From positions 233,893,771 through 233,957,770 of the forward strand of contig OY294067.1 of the NCBI GenBank assembly GCA_958510875.1: a DNA stretch of 64,000 nucleotides. Reading direction: 5' to 3'. A program made the translations under genes and the position numbers. The notes beneath the pieces are model-generated. The model was given only the letters and a program-made list of their open reading frames with translations. It made no database searches and was not told where the DNA came from. The DNA is from Endomychus coccineus. Its lineage: Eukaryota; Arthropoda; Insecta; Coleoptera; Endomychidae. Positions 12,394 through 23,970 of the stretch are shown piece after piece (the stretch's first letter is position 1; every line of letters starts with the position of its first letter).

Positions 12394-14690
12394 TATGGAA
12401 AAAGTGAATTTCGCGTCTTGATTAAACATTATTTCTTGAGTGGAAAAAAACATTACGGAAACCAAAGCATCGCTTGTTAAATATTATGGGGACTCCTCAT
12501 CATCGATTGGAACGATTCAGAAGTGGTTTACTGATTTTCGTTGTGGTAGTAGGACCTCAAAGGACACCGAACGTTCCGGTCGTCCAATTGAGGTTACAAC
12601 GTCAGTAATCGTCTATAAAATCAATGGTATGATATTGGACGATCGACGAGTTGAAGTGCACGAGATTGCTGATGCTATGGGCATCTCACTCGAACGAGTA
12701 CGGAACATTTTGCATAATTTTGCTCTCTGTTGACAACAAGCACGAACATGTGACAGCTTCAAAGGAGTGTTCGCGATGTTGAAGCACGGTAAGAAGGACT
12801 TCGTAACTGTGGACGAAACATGGATCCATCACAACCCACCAAAGGCCAAAGAACAGTCAGAACAATGAACTTGTCCTGGTGAATCAAAGTCGAAAAAGGC
12901 CAAAGTGGGTTTGCAAGACTGAATCAATCTTCGTAGGAACATTCGAGACGATTCAGAAATCCAACGTGGTTTTATTCTGATATAAAGTATGTTCCAAACT
13001 TGACCCTTACCATGGGAGTTTTAGTAACCGTAAGAGGTACAACATCAGTTAAATGGGGGAAATCGTGAATTTTTTGTTCCGTTTGAGTATCCGGTTTGAA
13101 ATCAAGGCTTACTGATACCATTCCTAAGTTCGTAAGCAATTGAAATTTGGCGTTTTCGATTTTGACGATTAATTTGGAATCGATTAGCCAGCCGTAGGAT
13201 AGAACTCTGAAATTATGAAGGCACTTTTTCAGTACCACTTCAGTAGTTTTGTCACATTTCTCTAAAAATGTTTAATGAGATCCAAGTTCAGATTTTCTTA
13301 TAGGTTCCGTAAAATTCCCTTTCCAAAGACGTATCATACTTGATGTTTTTTTTTGGTTGACTCACAAAAAGACGATTTTTGTTTTCATGTTAAGTAAACT
13401 TCGGATGATAGTTGATAAGTGGTGTGTCCAGCACCCTTTTAAAGGGAAATTCACTATTAATCCGTACTGATTGTAAAGCTGCGTTCAGCAATTTATTTCT
13501 CATACAATCACCGGCTTATAATGATCGTATTTATTCTTTCCCTAATGTCTATGAATAGACGTTTTTGGCGATAACGGTTATTTTGCGGCCTATATCTATA
13601 ATTGAAATTATTGGTGTCTCATTAATTAATATTTTCAATATCCTCAATATCTTGTTGAGATTAACGACGAGAGTTATACTATCCTCTGGGTACAATAGAA
13701 GTTCCATATTATTGCAAATTCCTATATAAATGAAGAAAAGTTGTACGGGGGGCTGTCTTCTTTCCGGATATAAATCTTGATACTGCCTGGCCGCTTGTAT
13801 ACCACATCTAGTGTATCTAAAATAAACAGTTTCACATATCATATTTTTCAACATATGTGTACTGCATATTCGCCTATATAATGTCATACGCAATCATTGA
13901 CTAAACAAACTAAACGTCAAACAAACTTTGTACGTTTTTGGTATTTTACTTGGAAATGCGATTCGTCTTTTTGTATGTCAACCAATGAAAAAAATCATCG
14001 AGTGTGATACGTCATCGAAAAGGAAATTTTACGTAGAATTCAAATCTCTGGAAATCCAATAGATGAAAAAATCTGAATTTGGAACTCTATACTCACCAAA
14101 AACTGAACATTTTTGAAAAACTCTGACAATCCTAATGGAATTGCAATAAAAAAAAAACTAGAATAATGGAAAATTTCTGTCCTTGTACCGCTAATCGTTT
14201 CCGGGAGGTTCGCCTAAATCGAAAATGAAAAATTTCGATTTTTAAAAATATCTCAGGAACGAGCGCAGTTAACCTTGATTCCGAACCAAATTCTCGAACA
14301 GAACAACAGAACACACAAATTTCCCCATTCAACCGATGTAGCTCTTACGGTTACTGAAACCCCAATGGTGAGGTTCGAATTTGGGTAATGTATAACATCA
14401 CCTGCATAACGAAGCAATAGTTTCTTCAACTATTAAATTCATAAGTTATCCTATTCGGCATTTTTTGGGAGGCACACGGTATCGTGATCCAGGACAACAC
14501 ACCGGCACATAGGTCATCGACCATAATCTCCAGATTTCCCCCTGTGATTTTCATCTAGTTCCAAACTTGAAGAAATAGCCTATTTTGAAGGATCGGTGAA
14601 CTCGTATTATTTGGAACGGATCGAAAAATTAGAAAAACGTTGGACGAAATGTATCGGACTAAAAAAAAGAGATTATGTTGAGAAATAAAA
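12394..14690 (+). pseudogene. mariner transposase pseudogene, split and frameshifted
   Basis: From ATG at 12394 the frame reads MEKVNFRVLIKHYFL. After a frame break, a longer frame at 12440-12733 carries KNITETKASLVKYYGDSSSS, IGTIQKWFTDFRCG and SGRPIEVTT. These are the first and second helix-turn-helix segments and the linker of mariner transposases. DDRRVEVHEIADAMGISLERV then matches the second HTH. A VDETWIHH block, containing the first catalytic Asp, is visible near 12810-12832 as VTVDETWIHHNPP. After the insertion, about 14480 onward reads VIQDNTPAHR with the second Asp, and a C-terminal RDYVEK stop lies near 14670-14690. The D34D-region block is decayed. Frameshifts, stops and the insertion make it non-functional. 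Confidence 0.85.
12985..14395. mobile_element. TIR element nested in mariner copy 1
   Basis: The left arm from about 12988 (CCAAACTTGACCCTTACCAT, then TTTTAGTAACCGTAAGAG) is the imperfect complement of the right arm ending near 14395 (CTCTTACGGTTACTGAAAC, then GAGGTTCGAATTTGGG). Similarity continues through AAATGGGGGAAAT on the left and ATTTCCCCATT on the right. A second, inner inverted match joins GACTCACAAAAAGACG near 13360 and CGTCTTTTTGTATGTCAACC near 13963. No transposase motif occurs inside, so it looks non-autonomous. The 114-residue frame at 13549-13893 is unrecognised. The superfamily is undetermined. Confidence 0.7.
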
Positions 14691-14755
14691 TAGGTTTTGA
14701 CCAAATAAATCATTTCATATTTCATTCTTCAGGGAGATTTCACCTTGCCCTCGTA

Positions 14756-15139
14756 AGTATTAGCAATGTTGAATGGATGTCTCACTAAACTAGTTAGAGT
14801 TATTGTCCTAATGAATTCCAAACAATTCGGTAATTGGCTCCCAACATATTCGTATTTTTAACAGATTATTCTTCTGTTTTAGCACATTAACTATGTCGGA
14901 GATGAGAATAATAATTGACATCACTAAATAATTTCGATCAATTCGAAATTTTGGGGGGAGAAATTTTTGACTACAAATAATGCAACATGCTTCTGGTGAG
15001 TTTCTGGGATTGAAACATTTCAGGTTACCCCTATTGATAGATAGATGAATATAGATAGATAGACAGATAGATATATTAAGTCTCACTGATAAAATCATAC
15101 TAGGTAAATTGAGTCTCGAATAACAATATAATTCCTTTG
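14756..15139. other. Unassigned sequence with short GATA/AGAT tract
   Basis: A microsatellite of GATA units lies near 15038-15074. Nothing else is supported. Confidence 0.5.
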
Positions 15140-15190
15140 GAATGAGTGTTAAGATTAGTGCGATTACAATATTTGCATTCTATATCAATA

Positions 15191-15238
15191 AAGTTAGGTT
15201 AGTAAGTTAGGTTAGATTCGGTTAGATAAGGTTAGGTT
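15191..15238 (+). repeat. Degenerate interstitial telomere-type repeat (TTAGG)n
   Basis: Several TTAGG/TTAGA pentamers occur in a row with phase slips, ending at GGTTCCTGGATAGC, where the element-like body begins. Confidence 0.8.
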
Positions 15239-15802
15239 CCTGGATAGCAGGAGCCTTCTTCTCTTGGGCGGAGCCTGAATCCGCATCAGGCGCATCCCTA
15301 GGTGACGGATAGGGGAGTGCTCATGGCCCTGTTGTCAGCAGGGCCGAAGGTAGGAGTGAAACTAAGAATAGCTCCCGCGGACCAACAGGCACACTGATGC
15401 TAGATAGATTATGGGCTCCAAAGCATATGTTCCTGGGAAGAAGGTGATGAATAGAATGTGATTGATATGGATGATCCTTATGTTCCGGTCATACATAGTA
15501 AGTTATCCCATCACAGATAATTCACAAAGACACAGAGTCCGTAAATATAACCATCAACTATATTATGGTACAGTACACCGAAATTCCGTTCACGAAAAGG
15601 GACAATTAGCGCTAAACAGAGATAAGGAACATAGTATAGTACATATCCCGAAGTCATGCGAAGACCGGTCCCGTGGTATGGATGTAGAAAGGAGAAGTTT
15701 TAGCAGGTATGCTAATGTTTTAGAGTGAGTCCTGCACTATCAGGAGTGATAGATCAGAAGCTTCTGATGTGGTGCATTTTCTCTCCACAGGAAAAAAAAA
15801 AA

Positions 15803-15817
15803 GGTTAGGTTAGGTTA
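15803..15817 (+). repeat. Telomere-type repeat directly after a poly(A) run
   Basis: Eleven A residues are followed at once by GGTTAGGTTAGGTTA. Confidence 0.85.
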
Positions 15818-15907
15818 AAACAAAGGGGGTATAATAAACAATTATTATTGGTTATTATGAGTGTTGAGATTAGTGCGACTACAATATACGACTTCCATAT
15901 CAACAAA

Positions 15908-15970
15908 GTTAGGTTAGTAGTTTTGGTTAGGTCAGGTTAAGTAATACGGTCAGGTTAGGTTAGGTTAGAT
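15908..15970 (+). repeat. Degenerate interstitial telomere-type repeat (TTAGG)n
   Basis: Mixed TTAGG, TCAGG and TTAAG pentamers end in three clean GGTTA units before GATGACGGAAACG. Confidence 0.8.
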
Positions 15971-16349
15971 GACGGAAACGATACAAAAATATTGCAGCTG
16001 ATACGAAGAACCATATGTTCCGGAAGAGTAGGTTATCCCATAACTTACTGAAACATACAGGAAATATTACCGTAACATCGGTAAAAATGAAACACTTAAG
16101 AAAAATCCAAAAAGCAATTAAGTACTAAAGCGAAAGGTACCTTAATATTGGGAGCAAACAATATTTCGGTATGAAACAGAAACACCACAGGAAACATCCA
16201 TAGCGAGATAAAGTACTGGAAACACAGAAACCTTTAACATCGGTAGAAACGAAACTCATAGCAAATATCCAAAAAAGGGATAAAGTACTCAAGACACAGG
16301 TACCTTAATATTGGGAACAAACAATATTTTGGTACAAGACAGAAACACC

Positions 16350-16510
16350 ACATATCTTGAATAGTAGACTTCCACGGATAGCTAATCTTGAATAACAGTT
16401 TCAGTTCAAGCCTCAAGCCTGCCCTGGAGATGCCACCTGTAATGGTTGGCGAAACATTGGCATCAAGTCGTGCTATTGTGACGCGGAATCCATCCGGAAG
16501 CCGAGATTTT
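16350..16510 (+). mobile_element. Penelope-like element 3' scrap inserted in the 160-bp repeat
   Basis: AGTTTCAGTTCAAGCCTCAAG and the box CTGGAGATGCCACCTG...GGTTGGCGAAACATTGGCA parallel the minus-strand PLE 3' end at 39690-39790 and the plus-strand end near 40985. The distal text AATCCATCCGGAAG is also shared (AATCCATCTGCAAA in the 39.7-kb copy). Flanking 160-bp repeat sequence resumes at about 16510 with CAAGAAACATCACAGGAAA. Confidence 0.6.
16424..16455 (+). ncRNA. Candidate hammerhead-like core at PLE 3' end
   Basis: CTGGAGAT is followed by GCCACC, a loop, GGTTGGC and GAAAC. The helix GCCACC/GGTTGGC forms with one bulge. The first box has G in place of the invariant A of CUGANGA, so this copy is probably inactive. 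Confidence 0.35.
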
Positions 16511-17000
16511 TCAAGAAACATCACAGGAAAACATCCATAACGAGATCAAGTACTGGAAACCCAGAAACCGTAACATCGATAAAACGAAAAATATAGGAAG
16601 TTATCCACAGAGAGATAAATTACTAAGACAGAAAATACCGTAAAATTGGGTATCAAGCATAATACGGTATAAACATAAGGACTTAGAGACACAAAACGTT
16701 ACATCAACGTAATCACGAACGTGAACATCAACGTATACAACATTGTAGGTATCTACGTTTAATCAACGTAAATATCACCATGAAACACCAAAGGAAACTC
16801 ACATCGATATAACATCGAGAAACGAAGAGAAAGACGCACTCCATATCCTGAAGTAATGCGATAAGCGGTTCCGGGATATGGATGAAGATCGGAGAGGTTT
16901 TAGCAGGTATGCTGTAATATAGAGTGAGTCCTGCACTACCTGAAATGATAGATAAAGCTGGCGGTGTGCTTAAGGCATTTCCTCTGAACAGAAAAAAAAA

Positions 17001-17060
17001 GTTTAGGTAAGGTTAGGTTAGGTTAGGTTATGTAAGGTTATGTAAGGTCAGGTTAGATTA
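17001..17060 (+). repeat. Degenerate interstitial telomere-type repeat (TTAGG)n
   Basis: After nine A residues the sequence runs through TTTAGG, four GGTTA units and variant TATGTAAGG units. Confidence 0.85.
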
Positions 17061-19763
17061 CAAACAATCTTTATTGGTTATTGCGCAAATACTTGTGTTT
17101 AGAACGGTGAATCGCCTAGGCAACAGGTACTACATGCTAATTATCTGACCTGACCACCAGACATACCTGGGACTCAGTTTACGTAGACCTTGAAACTACC
17201 CAGGACTAAAAAAGGGCAGTTAATAGATGCCGGACTCAATTTACGTCGACCCGCTTATATTGGTAAATTTATATGGCTACAATCAATTATCCAAGATCTA
17301 TAATGAAAAAATTGAAATAGTTGATATTTATCACTTCATAAGAACGTGGTCTGTGAAGTTCAGCTCATAATTGTCAATCTGTTTGGTTTCATCATAATAT
17401 TTGCACCTGAATAAATTGCTTTCCAATTCCCAATAGCCTAAGCCCGTTCCATCTGTCATTTATGAAAATTCAATGGAGAGAATACAAAACTATAAACATC
17501 ATATCAACATGGCAAGTATTCTCCGAAATATCAATCTCTTGGACTTGTCAAATACGTACTGGCGGAAACGATACTAAAGAATTGAAAACATATTGTAACT
17601 AGCATTAGCAATCCAGTCGACATTATAACTGATTTATTTTATTTTATTTTCGAAATGATTTCTGCTAATAATCTTTTCTAGAATGTCTAATAAACATATG
17701 AAAATATACTTAGACACATAATTACAAATACTGAAAGAGATTGCAGGTATTGAGAAGTTATGTGCAGCGGAGCGTAGCGGTGCATTACGATCCGGAATAA
17801 CTAACACAACCTGTCAATTGACCTAAAACCATTTCAAAGTAGGTACAATTGAATTTTACGATAACAAAATTGGTTGGTCCACATGATGGAATCTTATTCA
17901 GGAAATCTAAATTCAAAGTCTAACTCAATCAAGCGAGCTTTAAATTAAACTAAAATATTTGTTGTCTTCTTAAGGTGTGAATATATTTATGCGTAATTAA
18001 TCATGACGAAATAGTTGAGTAACGTTGTTAGTTCTATAAATGAACAAAACCGGCAAGCGTTTTAAAGGCTGTTAATATACAGTATTCAACTTAATGAATT
18101 ATGAAAAAAATGATGGCAATTAATGTAACATCGATGTCAGCACTAAGAAACAGACATGTCATCACTACCATCACATCACGTATTATACAGATTTCAATTA
18201 ACAACAAGTCGGCGTATAAATATCTCGTTATCATTAATTAAAACTCGAAAACTTCTTGCTTATGGACTTCAATATTTATGAACTGTGCAACTCGAAACAT
18301 GTTTTGTTCGGTTTCCAAGTCGTTAATGTCTTCAATGTTTGTTAATGCAGGTATGTGACAATAGACGTATAAATGATATATTTGGCGAATGCTCACGGAA
18401 TGAAAAGTAATTCTGTCTCAACATTTTCTTCACTCTTTGATAGAACATTTAGATTTGTAACAATATTGTATATTAGTAATTCATTCTACAGATAAAGAAT
18501 ACAAAATTGTTCACACAAAACATTTATCCAGTTGAACAGGTGATAGACAGGTGAACAGAAGGATCAATATAATATATTTCTCCATCAAGTTAATAGTGAA
18601 ATACGTTTGCTTATTGTAATGTACATCCTAATAATTATTATTTTCGAATAATTGCAATGACAATCAACTATGCAAATCACATTCAGGATCTGATAGTATT
18701 CAATAACATAAGTAGAATTTGATTTAATATAAAAATAATGGCACATTATTTAATTAAATGCTTCATAACAGACGCTATCGTAAAATTTAGGAGCGTTTGT
18801 GATAAACTATATTTGCAGGATTTATTAGGCTATTTAATCTATGAAAATAGAGAAATTTATGAGCTCTTTTATGATTGGTTTTGTTCTATATACAAATAAT
18901 TGATTTATTTTTCTTTTATGGCATTTTTAATGCTCTTTCGTTCAGACATAACGAGAAATGAAGCTGTTGACCGCTAATGAAATCCAAATAATTTTCATAA
19001 TTTATAATTGGTAATAACTTTTTTAATTAGTTCTTCACTTAAGTAAAAATAGGATATGCTAGAATCAAATAATTGTACCACAGCAAGAAATCGAATGTCC
19101 ATGATTTACAACTTATTATTTTTGGTGAATGCATTTTCACAGGATGATTATCTATAAAAAAATGGAAAACTAGGTTCATCATCTCTTATTAGTTAGCTCA
19201 ATTATAATTTTAATTGAAACTATTATATGGAATTATTATGAGCAGAACAAAATAAAATATATCCAAACACAATATAAGTTATTACAATTATGATTACGTA
19301 GTTTGGCAATTAAGTTGTCGTCAACAGTAGATCAGTTGCATCAAGTCTACTAATCTACTGAAGATAGCAAACGTTGAACTTTGCCTCATTATCAATGTTG
19401 AAAGATGTTAACAATTTTTACTAACACTTGACACTTTCTAACAGTGTTGACGTGTATTCAGTACTTCAGTAGTAGTATTTTTAGTTTAGAAAAAATTAAA
19501 ACAGATAATTCGAATGCTTCAAAATATGTTAATGCATCTGAAGAACTGAAGAAGGAACAATGTTAGCTATCATCCAGAAGTCCCCTAATGATAGTTTATT
19601 TTCCAAATATGACTTGTACTCTTTGCAGATGGTGATGGTGATTGGCATGATGACAATATTTGAAACAAATGAAGCTGAATAAAACTCAAATTTGTACATA
19701 ACATAACATAATTTAATTTCGAAATTCAACTGTGAACTTACACCAAACTTACACCTGCATCAA
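17061..19763. other. Unassigned AT-rich sequence
   Basis: A short repeated phrase GGACTCA.TTTACGT.GACC occurs at about 17170 and 17232. No gene, RNA or element is supported elsewhere. The open frames here are short and unrecognised. Confidence 0.45.
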
Positions 19764-20175
19764 GTGACCCCAAAAAGATCAAATCATTCGTTCATAATCT
19801 TTTCTAATAAACTGACTAAAACACATTCAAGAGAGCTTGATAAACCTGCATGTAAATGCAAATCTGAATTAAAACACTTGCTCGGTAACCAGCATTCTGT
19901 GAAATTTCAGCGAAATGATTGTGATAAATATTATGTTGACTCAACTAAAAGGAATATTTTAACCAGGTTCAGAAAACATTACTATTAGGTTCGTAGTAAT
20001 AATATTGATAGGTCCGCCGCAGCAAACCATGTCTTACAAACCGGTCATAAGATTCCGATATCAGGTTTCTCTCTATCGAAATACAGCGCCGAACCTGTTT
20101 TTAAGAACTTTGGAGCCTATAGAGATGTATAAACGCAGACATCATTCACTGAATTTTTGGTTCATCTTCTAGCGA
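19764..20175 (+). pseudogene. Penelope-like element GIY-YIG endonuclease fragment
   Basis: The frame at 19764-19988 contains CDKYYVDSTKRNILTRFRKHY. This is the PLE form of the GIY-YIG nuclease core (C..C...Y.G.T.R....R..EH), preceded by a Cys pair (PACKCK). The usual Gly of YVG reads Asp here. After a stop, the following frame gives AANHVLQTGHKIPISGFSLS, matching the conserved H...TGH segment downstream. In intact elements this nuclease follows a telomerase-related reverse transcriptase and nicks target DNA. The RT part is absent or unrecognisable upstream. Confidence 0.8.
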
Positions 20176-20432
20176 AAACTATCCATTATTACAAGTACTT
20201 CGACATATCACCTATAATCCTTGAGAACATTCACTCAAAGCTATAATTAATTATTTGTTTGTTAATAAGATACTGACTACCTAGAAAATTTGGTGTTTAT
20301 TTTCAACCAAGAAGTACCTATAACAATTCCATTCATCAGAATTAGCATAATGGGTGCTTTATTATTGGTTGTTACTAAACCTTTCCCAAATTTAACTGTT
20401 TCGGATTCTTTCATAATCAGCTTACATAATTC

Positions 20433-21345
20433 TTTTTTATACTTTGACTACACGAGAGGAGAACCACGAAGAACATCGTATGAGCCAGCAATGGAATGTA
20501 GGGAGAGGAGATGTATATTCTTATTTCTCCTAAAAGCTATGAGACTATAAGCATATGGAAATACCTCACTTGTTGAAGAGTTCCACAACTTCGCTGTTCG
20601 ATAAAGAAATGAAGTCTAGTAGGAAGAAGCTCGGCAGGTCTCGAGGTAGAAGGTAGAAGGTCCGCCTCCCTGTAATCTCTCGTGGTAGCACAACAGACGA
20701 GATTCCTGGTGAACACCGATCATGGAAATATCTATAGAAAAGGGAGAGATCCGCCACCTTTCTGCGATGTTCTAGAATCTAGAGGGTCAATGAACTCGTA
20801 AGTGCGATATGATCAATCAAATGGATAGTTATCTTCCGGATAGATTCCGAAAGCTTCAGCGTATGTTCGGGAGCTGTATTCCAGGACAGGTCGAATATGT
20901 GCTTTGTAGATTATGAGGAACTGCTGGGATGTAAAGTAGCTCGTGGCACGGAATAGAAAACCAAGTTTCTGTGGAGCGTTTTTCGCAATGAACTTTAAAT
21001 GATCGTCTTATGAGAGGGTGCTGTTGGTGGTGTTCCCGAGCATCGTTATGGAAGACATCATCATATTAGTGATCGTGGGATCCGCCTTCCTGGAGAAGAC
21101 GCAAGCTTGAGTTTTGGTTGCATTGAACTCAACTAGGTTATCAGATCCTCATTCCGAAATCTTTGCCAGATCTCCATTAATTGATTCAACCTGTCCCTGC
21201 CTTGCTCCTCTAGCTTCATTGAATGGTATAGGGATAGGGGCTCTAGATACGAAGTGTACCATCAACTGCAAAACTGTGGACGGGACAAGATATTTGATAA
21301 TGACTGTATCGCAATTGGGAAATTCTTCAGATATGTTACAGTTAA
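20433..21345 (-). pseudogene. Jockey-type non-LTR retrotransposon 3' part (copy 3)
   Basis: The minus strand encodes, in order, KTQACVFSRKADP, a decayed LGNTTNSTLS stretch, KLGFLFRATSYFTSQQFLII and YKAHIRPVLEY. After a frame change it reads LEHRRKVADLSLFYRYFHDR and CSPGISSVVLPREITGRR. This block order and the DNA match the copies at 1215-1800 and 5165-6170, and this copy extends further towards the 3' end. The 82-residue plus-strand frame at 21114-21362 is its antisense shadow. Multiple stops and frameshifts. Confidence 0.8.
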
Positions 21346-21707
21346 AGTGGAAAAAAATGTAAACTACGACTAAATTATAAATGGCTGAACCTACTCAAAT
21401 CATTGAAAATAATTACCTACTAGTATTCAAGTGTATAAATTTGGACCGTCAATCCCTGAAGGAAATGCGTTATCCTAGTTCAATTTGTATACATATGTGG
21501 TTTCGATATTACTGCTGGTAAAATTCGAAACTTAAGAGTTTTGCGTGATTCATGTTCATCGGTCATACTCCAGGCAAATTAGACATTTTCCACAGACTTC
21601 TCTGTACGGCGGGATTTTTTGGCGGAAAATTGTAGGTTTTGACATCTAAAAACTGATGTCACTGACGCGAAGGCTGGCGCGGGGGTGCGTTGTGATATAT
21701 AGATATA

Positions 21708-23970
21708 CAGGATGTCCTCGAACTGCGTGGCTAAGATAAAACCGAAGATTCTTTGATTCGAAAAAAATTTGATGAGCCTTTTTACTTCTGCCTCAAGTGT
21801 CTTGTTTAGCCGGTAGAGGGCTTCAAAGTTGCAAAAATAATTTTGTTTTTTCGGTATAACTTGAGAACGTGATGGAGGACTTTTACAGTAATAGCCGTTT
21901 TTGAGAGCGGAGCATAGAGTCTTAGAGACCATAGAAATGGCTGAAACTTGAGGATGTAACGGGAAAAGTGTCCAGAACTTTTTTGTGGTCGATGTAATTC
22001 ACTCTATATTTTTTATGTAGATAGCTTATCTAATTTGAAAACTTTTCTTACTCCTAGAAAATTTTGATAAAATTAACGGATTAGCTTGAAAAAAATAATT
22101 TTCGAGTCTCTGCAATTTTGGCTCACTAATTTTACTTGATTAAAATATCTTAGTTGCCTTTGCTTTTCTAATGTCATTTTAGCATTTGGAGAATTTATTC
22201 TCAAAACTGTCAGTTTTTACTTTGCTTTCCGTAAAAATTGTATAAAATTTAGTGCTCAAAATTTCACTAACACTGAAATGGTTAATATCTTGGTAAAACA
22301 CGAATAATAAAAACAATAGAAATGTGGAAACGATGTGATTATTTAGGAAAAACAAATGCTAAATTAAAAGAAACAACAAAACTTCTTGGGAAATCGCTAA
22401 GGCATCAATTGTTCGAAATGTTGCCCATTTTCCTGAATACACAAATAAATTCGTTTCAAGAAATTGGATTGAACTCTGGCTAGTACTTCAGGATCATTCT
22501 TCAATAAATCCGCTTCATGATTAATTCCTTGCAATAATTCCTCTCGTGTGTTTACTGGAGCTGCATAAACTTTCGACTTCAAAGCGCCCCATAGAAAGAA
22601 GTCGCAGGGCGTCAAATCAGGGGAGCGGGCCGGCCAGTTCACTGATGCATCGTGTCCTCTACCTATCCAGCGATCTGGATATTCCGCATTCAAATGTCGC
22701 CTCACAGCTAATGTGAAATGAATAAATAAATAAACCAGGCCACGACGAATGTGTAAGGGCAAGTCTTCCAACAGTTCAAGTAGCCTTTGTTCCAAAAAGT
22801 TCAAGTAGTTCTCCCCGTTCAATCGATCGGGTATAACGGTAGGGCCAATAATAAAGTTATCCACAATTCCAACCCCAACTTCCGTTTCATGAGGATTTTC
22901 ATCAGCATAGAAATGTTCATTATGGAGGTTAAAAAGACCACATCTCGTGAAAGTATCTTCGTCCGTGAACAGAATTCTTCTACAAAAATTGGGGTTTGCG
23001 TTTTGTCTTTGAACAATAAGCCGACAGAAATCTAGCCGATGACCTGAATCCAAGGGCAATAAGTCTTGAACTGTTTTAATATGATAGGGATACAACAGTT
23101 CTTCTTTCAGTACATCATGAACTAATGATTTTGAGGCTCCAATACGAAGTCCCAAACGTAGTGTGCTTATCTCAGGTTCAGTTTCAACCGCTTCCAGTAT
23201 CGCTTCTTCGAGCTCTAACGTCCTTCTTGTCCGTCTGCGTTCAGTTTCTCTGCGATTTGCTTCAAATTTGCCAGTTTCGCGAAGGTTTGCCGATTTGGAA
23301 TTCTGCGATGCGGATATCTTTCCCTTCTCCGGCCATTGCAACGACAAAGTCCATAAATCAATAACATATCAACCATTTCAGTGTTAGTGAAATTTTGAGC
23401 CATAATTTTATAAAATTTTTACGGAAAGCAAAGTAAAAACTGACAGTTTTGAGAATAAATTCTTCAAATGCCAAAATGGCATCAGAAAAGCAAAGGCAAC
23501 TAAGGTATTTTAATCAAGTGAAATTAGTAGGCCAAAATTGCAGAGACTCGAAAATTAATTTTTTCAAGCTAATCCGTTAATTTCATCAAAATTTTCTAAG
23601 AGTAAAAAAAATCTTTAAATTAGATGATCTATCTACATAAAAAATATCGAGTGAATTACATTGACCACAAAAAAGTTCTGGACACTTTTCCCGTTACATC
23701 CTCAAGTTTGAGCCATTTCTATGGTCTCTAAGGCTCTGTGCTCCACTCTCAAAAATGGCCATTATTAACAGTAACTCACCTGCTAAATATTGTAAAAGTT
23801 CTTCATCACGTTCTCAAGTTATACCGAAAAAACAAAATTATTTTTGCAATTTTGAAGCCCTCTACCGGGTAAACAAGACACTTGAGGCAAAAGTAAAAAG
23901 GCTCATCAACTTTTTTTCGGATCAAAGAATCTTCGGTTTTATTTTGGGCACGCAGTTCGAGGACATCCTG
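21708..23970 (-). mobile_element. Tc/mariner-superfamily (IS630-like) transposon with ~0.6-kb TIRs
   Basis: Ends CAGGATGTCCTCGAACTGCG (left, after TA at 21706-21707) and CGCAGTTCGAGGACATCCTG (right, before TA at 23971-23972) are perfect complements flanked by TA. Complementarity continues almost unbroken for about 580-610 bases on each side (to about 22289 and from about 23362). The right arm runs into the first codons of the minus-strand transposase, so the left arm carries a decayed copy of that start region. TIRs this long are unusual for the superfamily. Confidence 0.88.
22397..23403 (-). pseudogene. DDE transposase of the long-TIR transposon, frameshifted and missing catalytic block
   Basis: The natural start is probably ATG at 23403 (MAQNFTNTEMVDMLLIYGLC), because this N-terminus is typical of insect Tc/mariner-like transposases and lies just inside the TIR. 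A frameshift near 23280 moves the gene into the frame of the 316-residue ORF ending at 22397. That frame continues with LEEAILEAVETEPEISTLRL (HTH), then SKSLVHDVLKEELLYPYH and RILFTDEDTF with the first catalytic Asp. WPARSPDLTPCDFFLWGALK holds the third catalytic position. The second Asp (QDGAPPH-type block) is replaced by VYLFIHFTLAVRRHL. A block between NPHET and GIVDNFIIGP is also deleted. It ends with QENGQHFEQLMP. The protein would not be catalytic. Confidence 0.9.

Larger units (their letters stand above)
12214..14753 (+). mobile_element. mariner transposon (copy 1), interrupted by another element
   Basis: The left end, GACAAGGTGAAAAATTCCTGAA near 12218, matches the reverse complement of the right end, CAGGGAGATTTCACCTTGCC near 14730. 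A TA dinucleotide sits at or near each outer boundary, although the left boundary is uncertain by a few bases. The transposase reading frame begins near 12394. The body is split by an inserted TIR element (about 12985-14395), and the 3' part of the mariner gene resumes near 14460. This is a class II cut-and-paste element that is no longer mobile by itself. Confidence 0.8.
16140..16690. repeat. Approx. 160-bp degenerate tandem units inside the second (TTAGG)n-associated copy
   Basis: ACCTTAATATTGGGAGCAAAC near 16139 recurs as ACCTTAATATTGGGAACAAAC near 16301, and a decayed third unit with ACCGTAAAATTGGGTATCAA starts near 16637. Each unit also holds AAACA.CACAGGAAA.CATCC and GAGAT.AAGTACTGGAAAC. 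A PLE scrap (16350-16510) interrupts the second unit. Confidence 0.7.
15140..17060 (+). repeat. (TTAGG)n-associated tandem repeat pair, candidate telomere-targeted retroelement copies
   Basis: Two units share the same order. The first is a flank with GATTAGTGCGA.TACAATAT (15150 and 15868). A degenerate GGTTA tract follows (15191-15238; 15908-15970), then a body containing ATATGTTCC and GTTATCCCAT. The shared 3' block TTTTAGCAGGTATGCT...GAGTGAGTCCTGCACTA comes next (about 15700; about 16900), then a run of A (15792-15802; 16992-17000), and then GGTTAGGTTAGG again. A-tail followed directly by telomere repeat on the same strand resembles SART-like elements, non-LTR retrotransposons that insert into (TTAGG)n. 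No open reading frame of such an element survives. The 15462-15728 frame is not recognisable. The family name is inference. Confidence 0.6.

Noticed and set aside
13549..13893. 114-residue minus-strand open frame
   Set aside because: Lies inside the unclassified nested TIR element and shows no transposase or other domain.
23125..23387. Overlapping plus-strand frames of 74-79 residues
   Set aside because: Antisense shadows of the 5' end of the minus-strand transposase.
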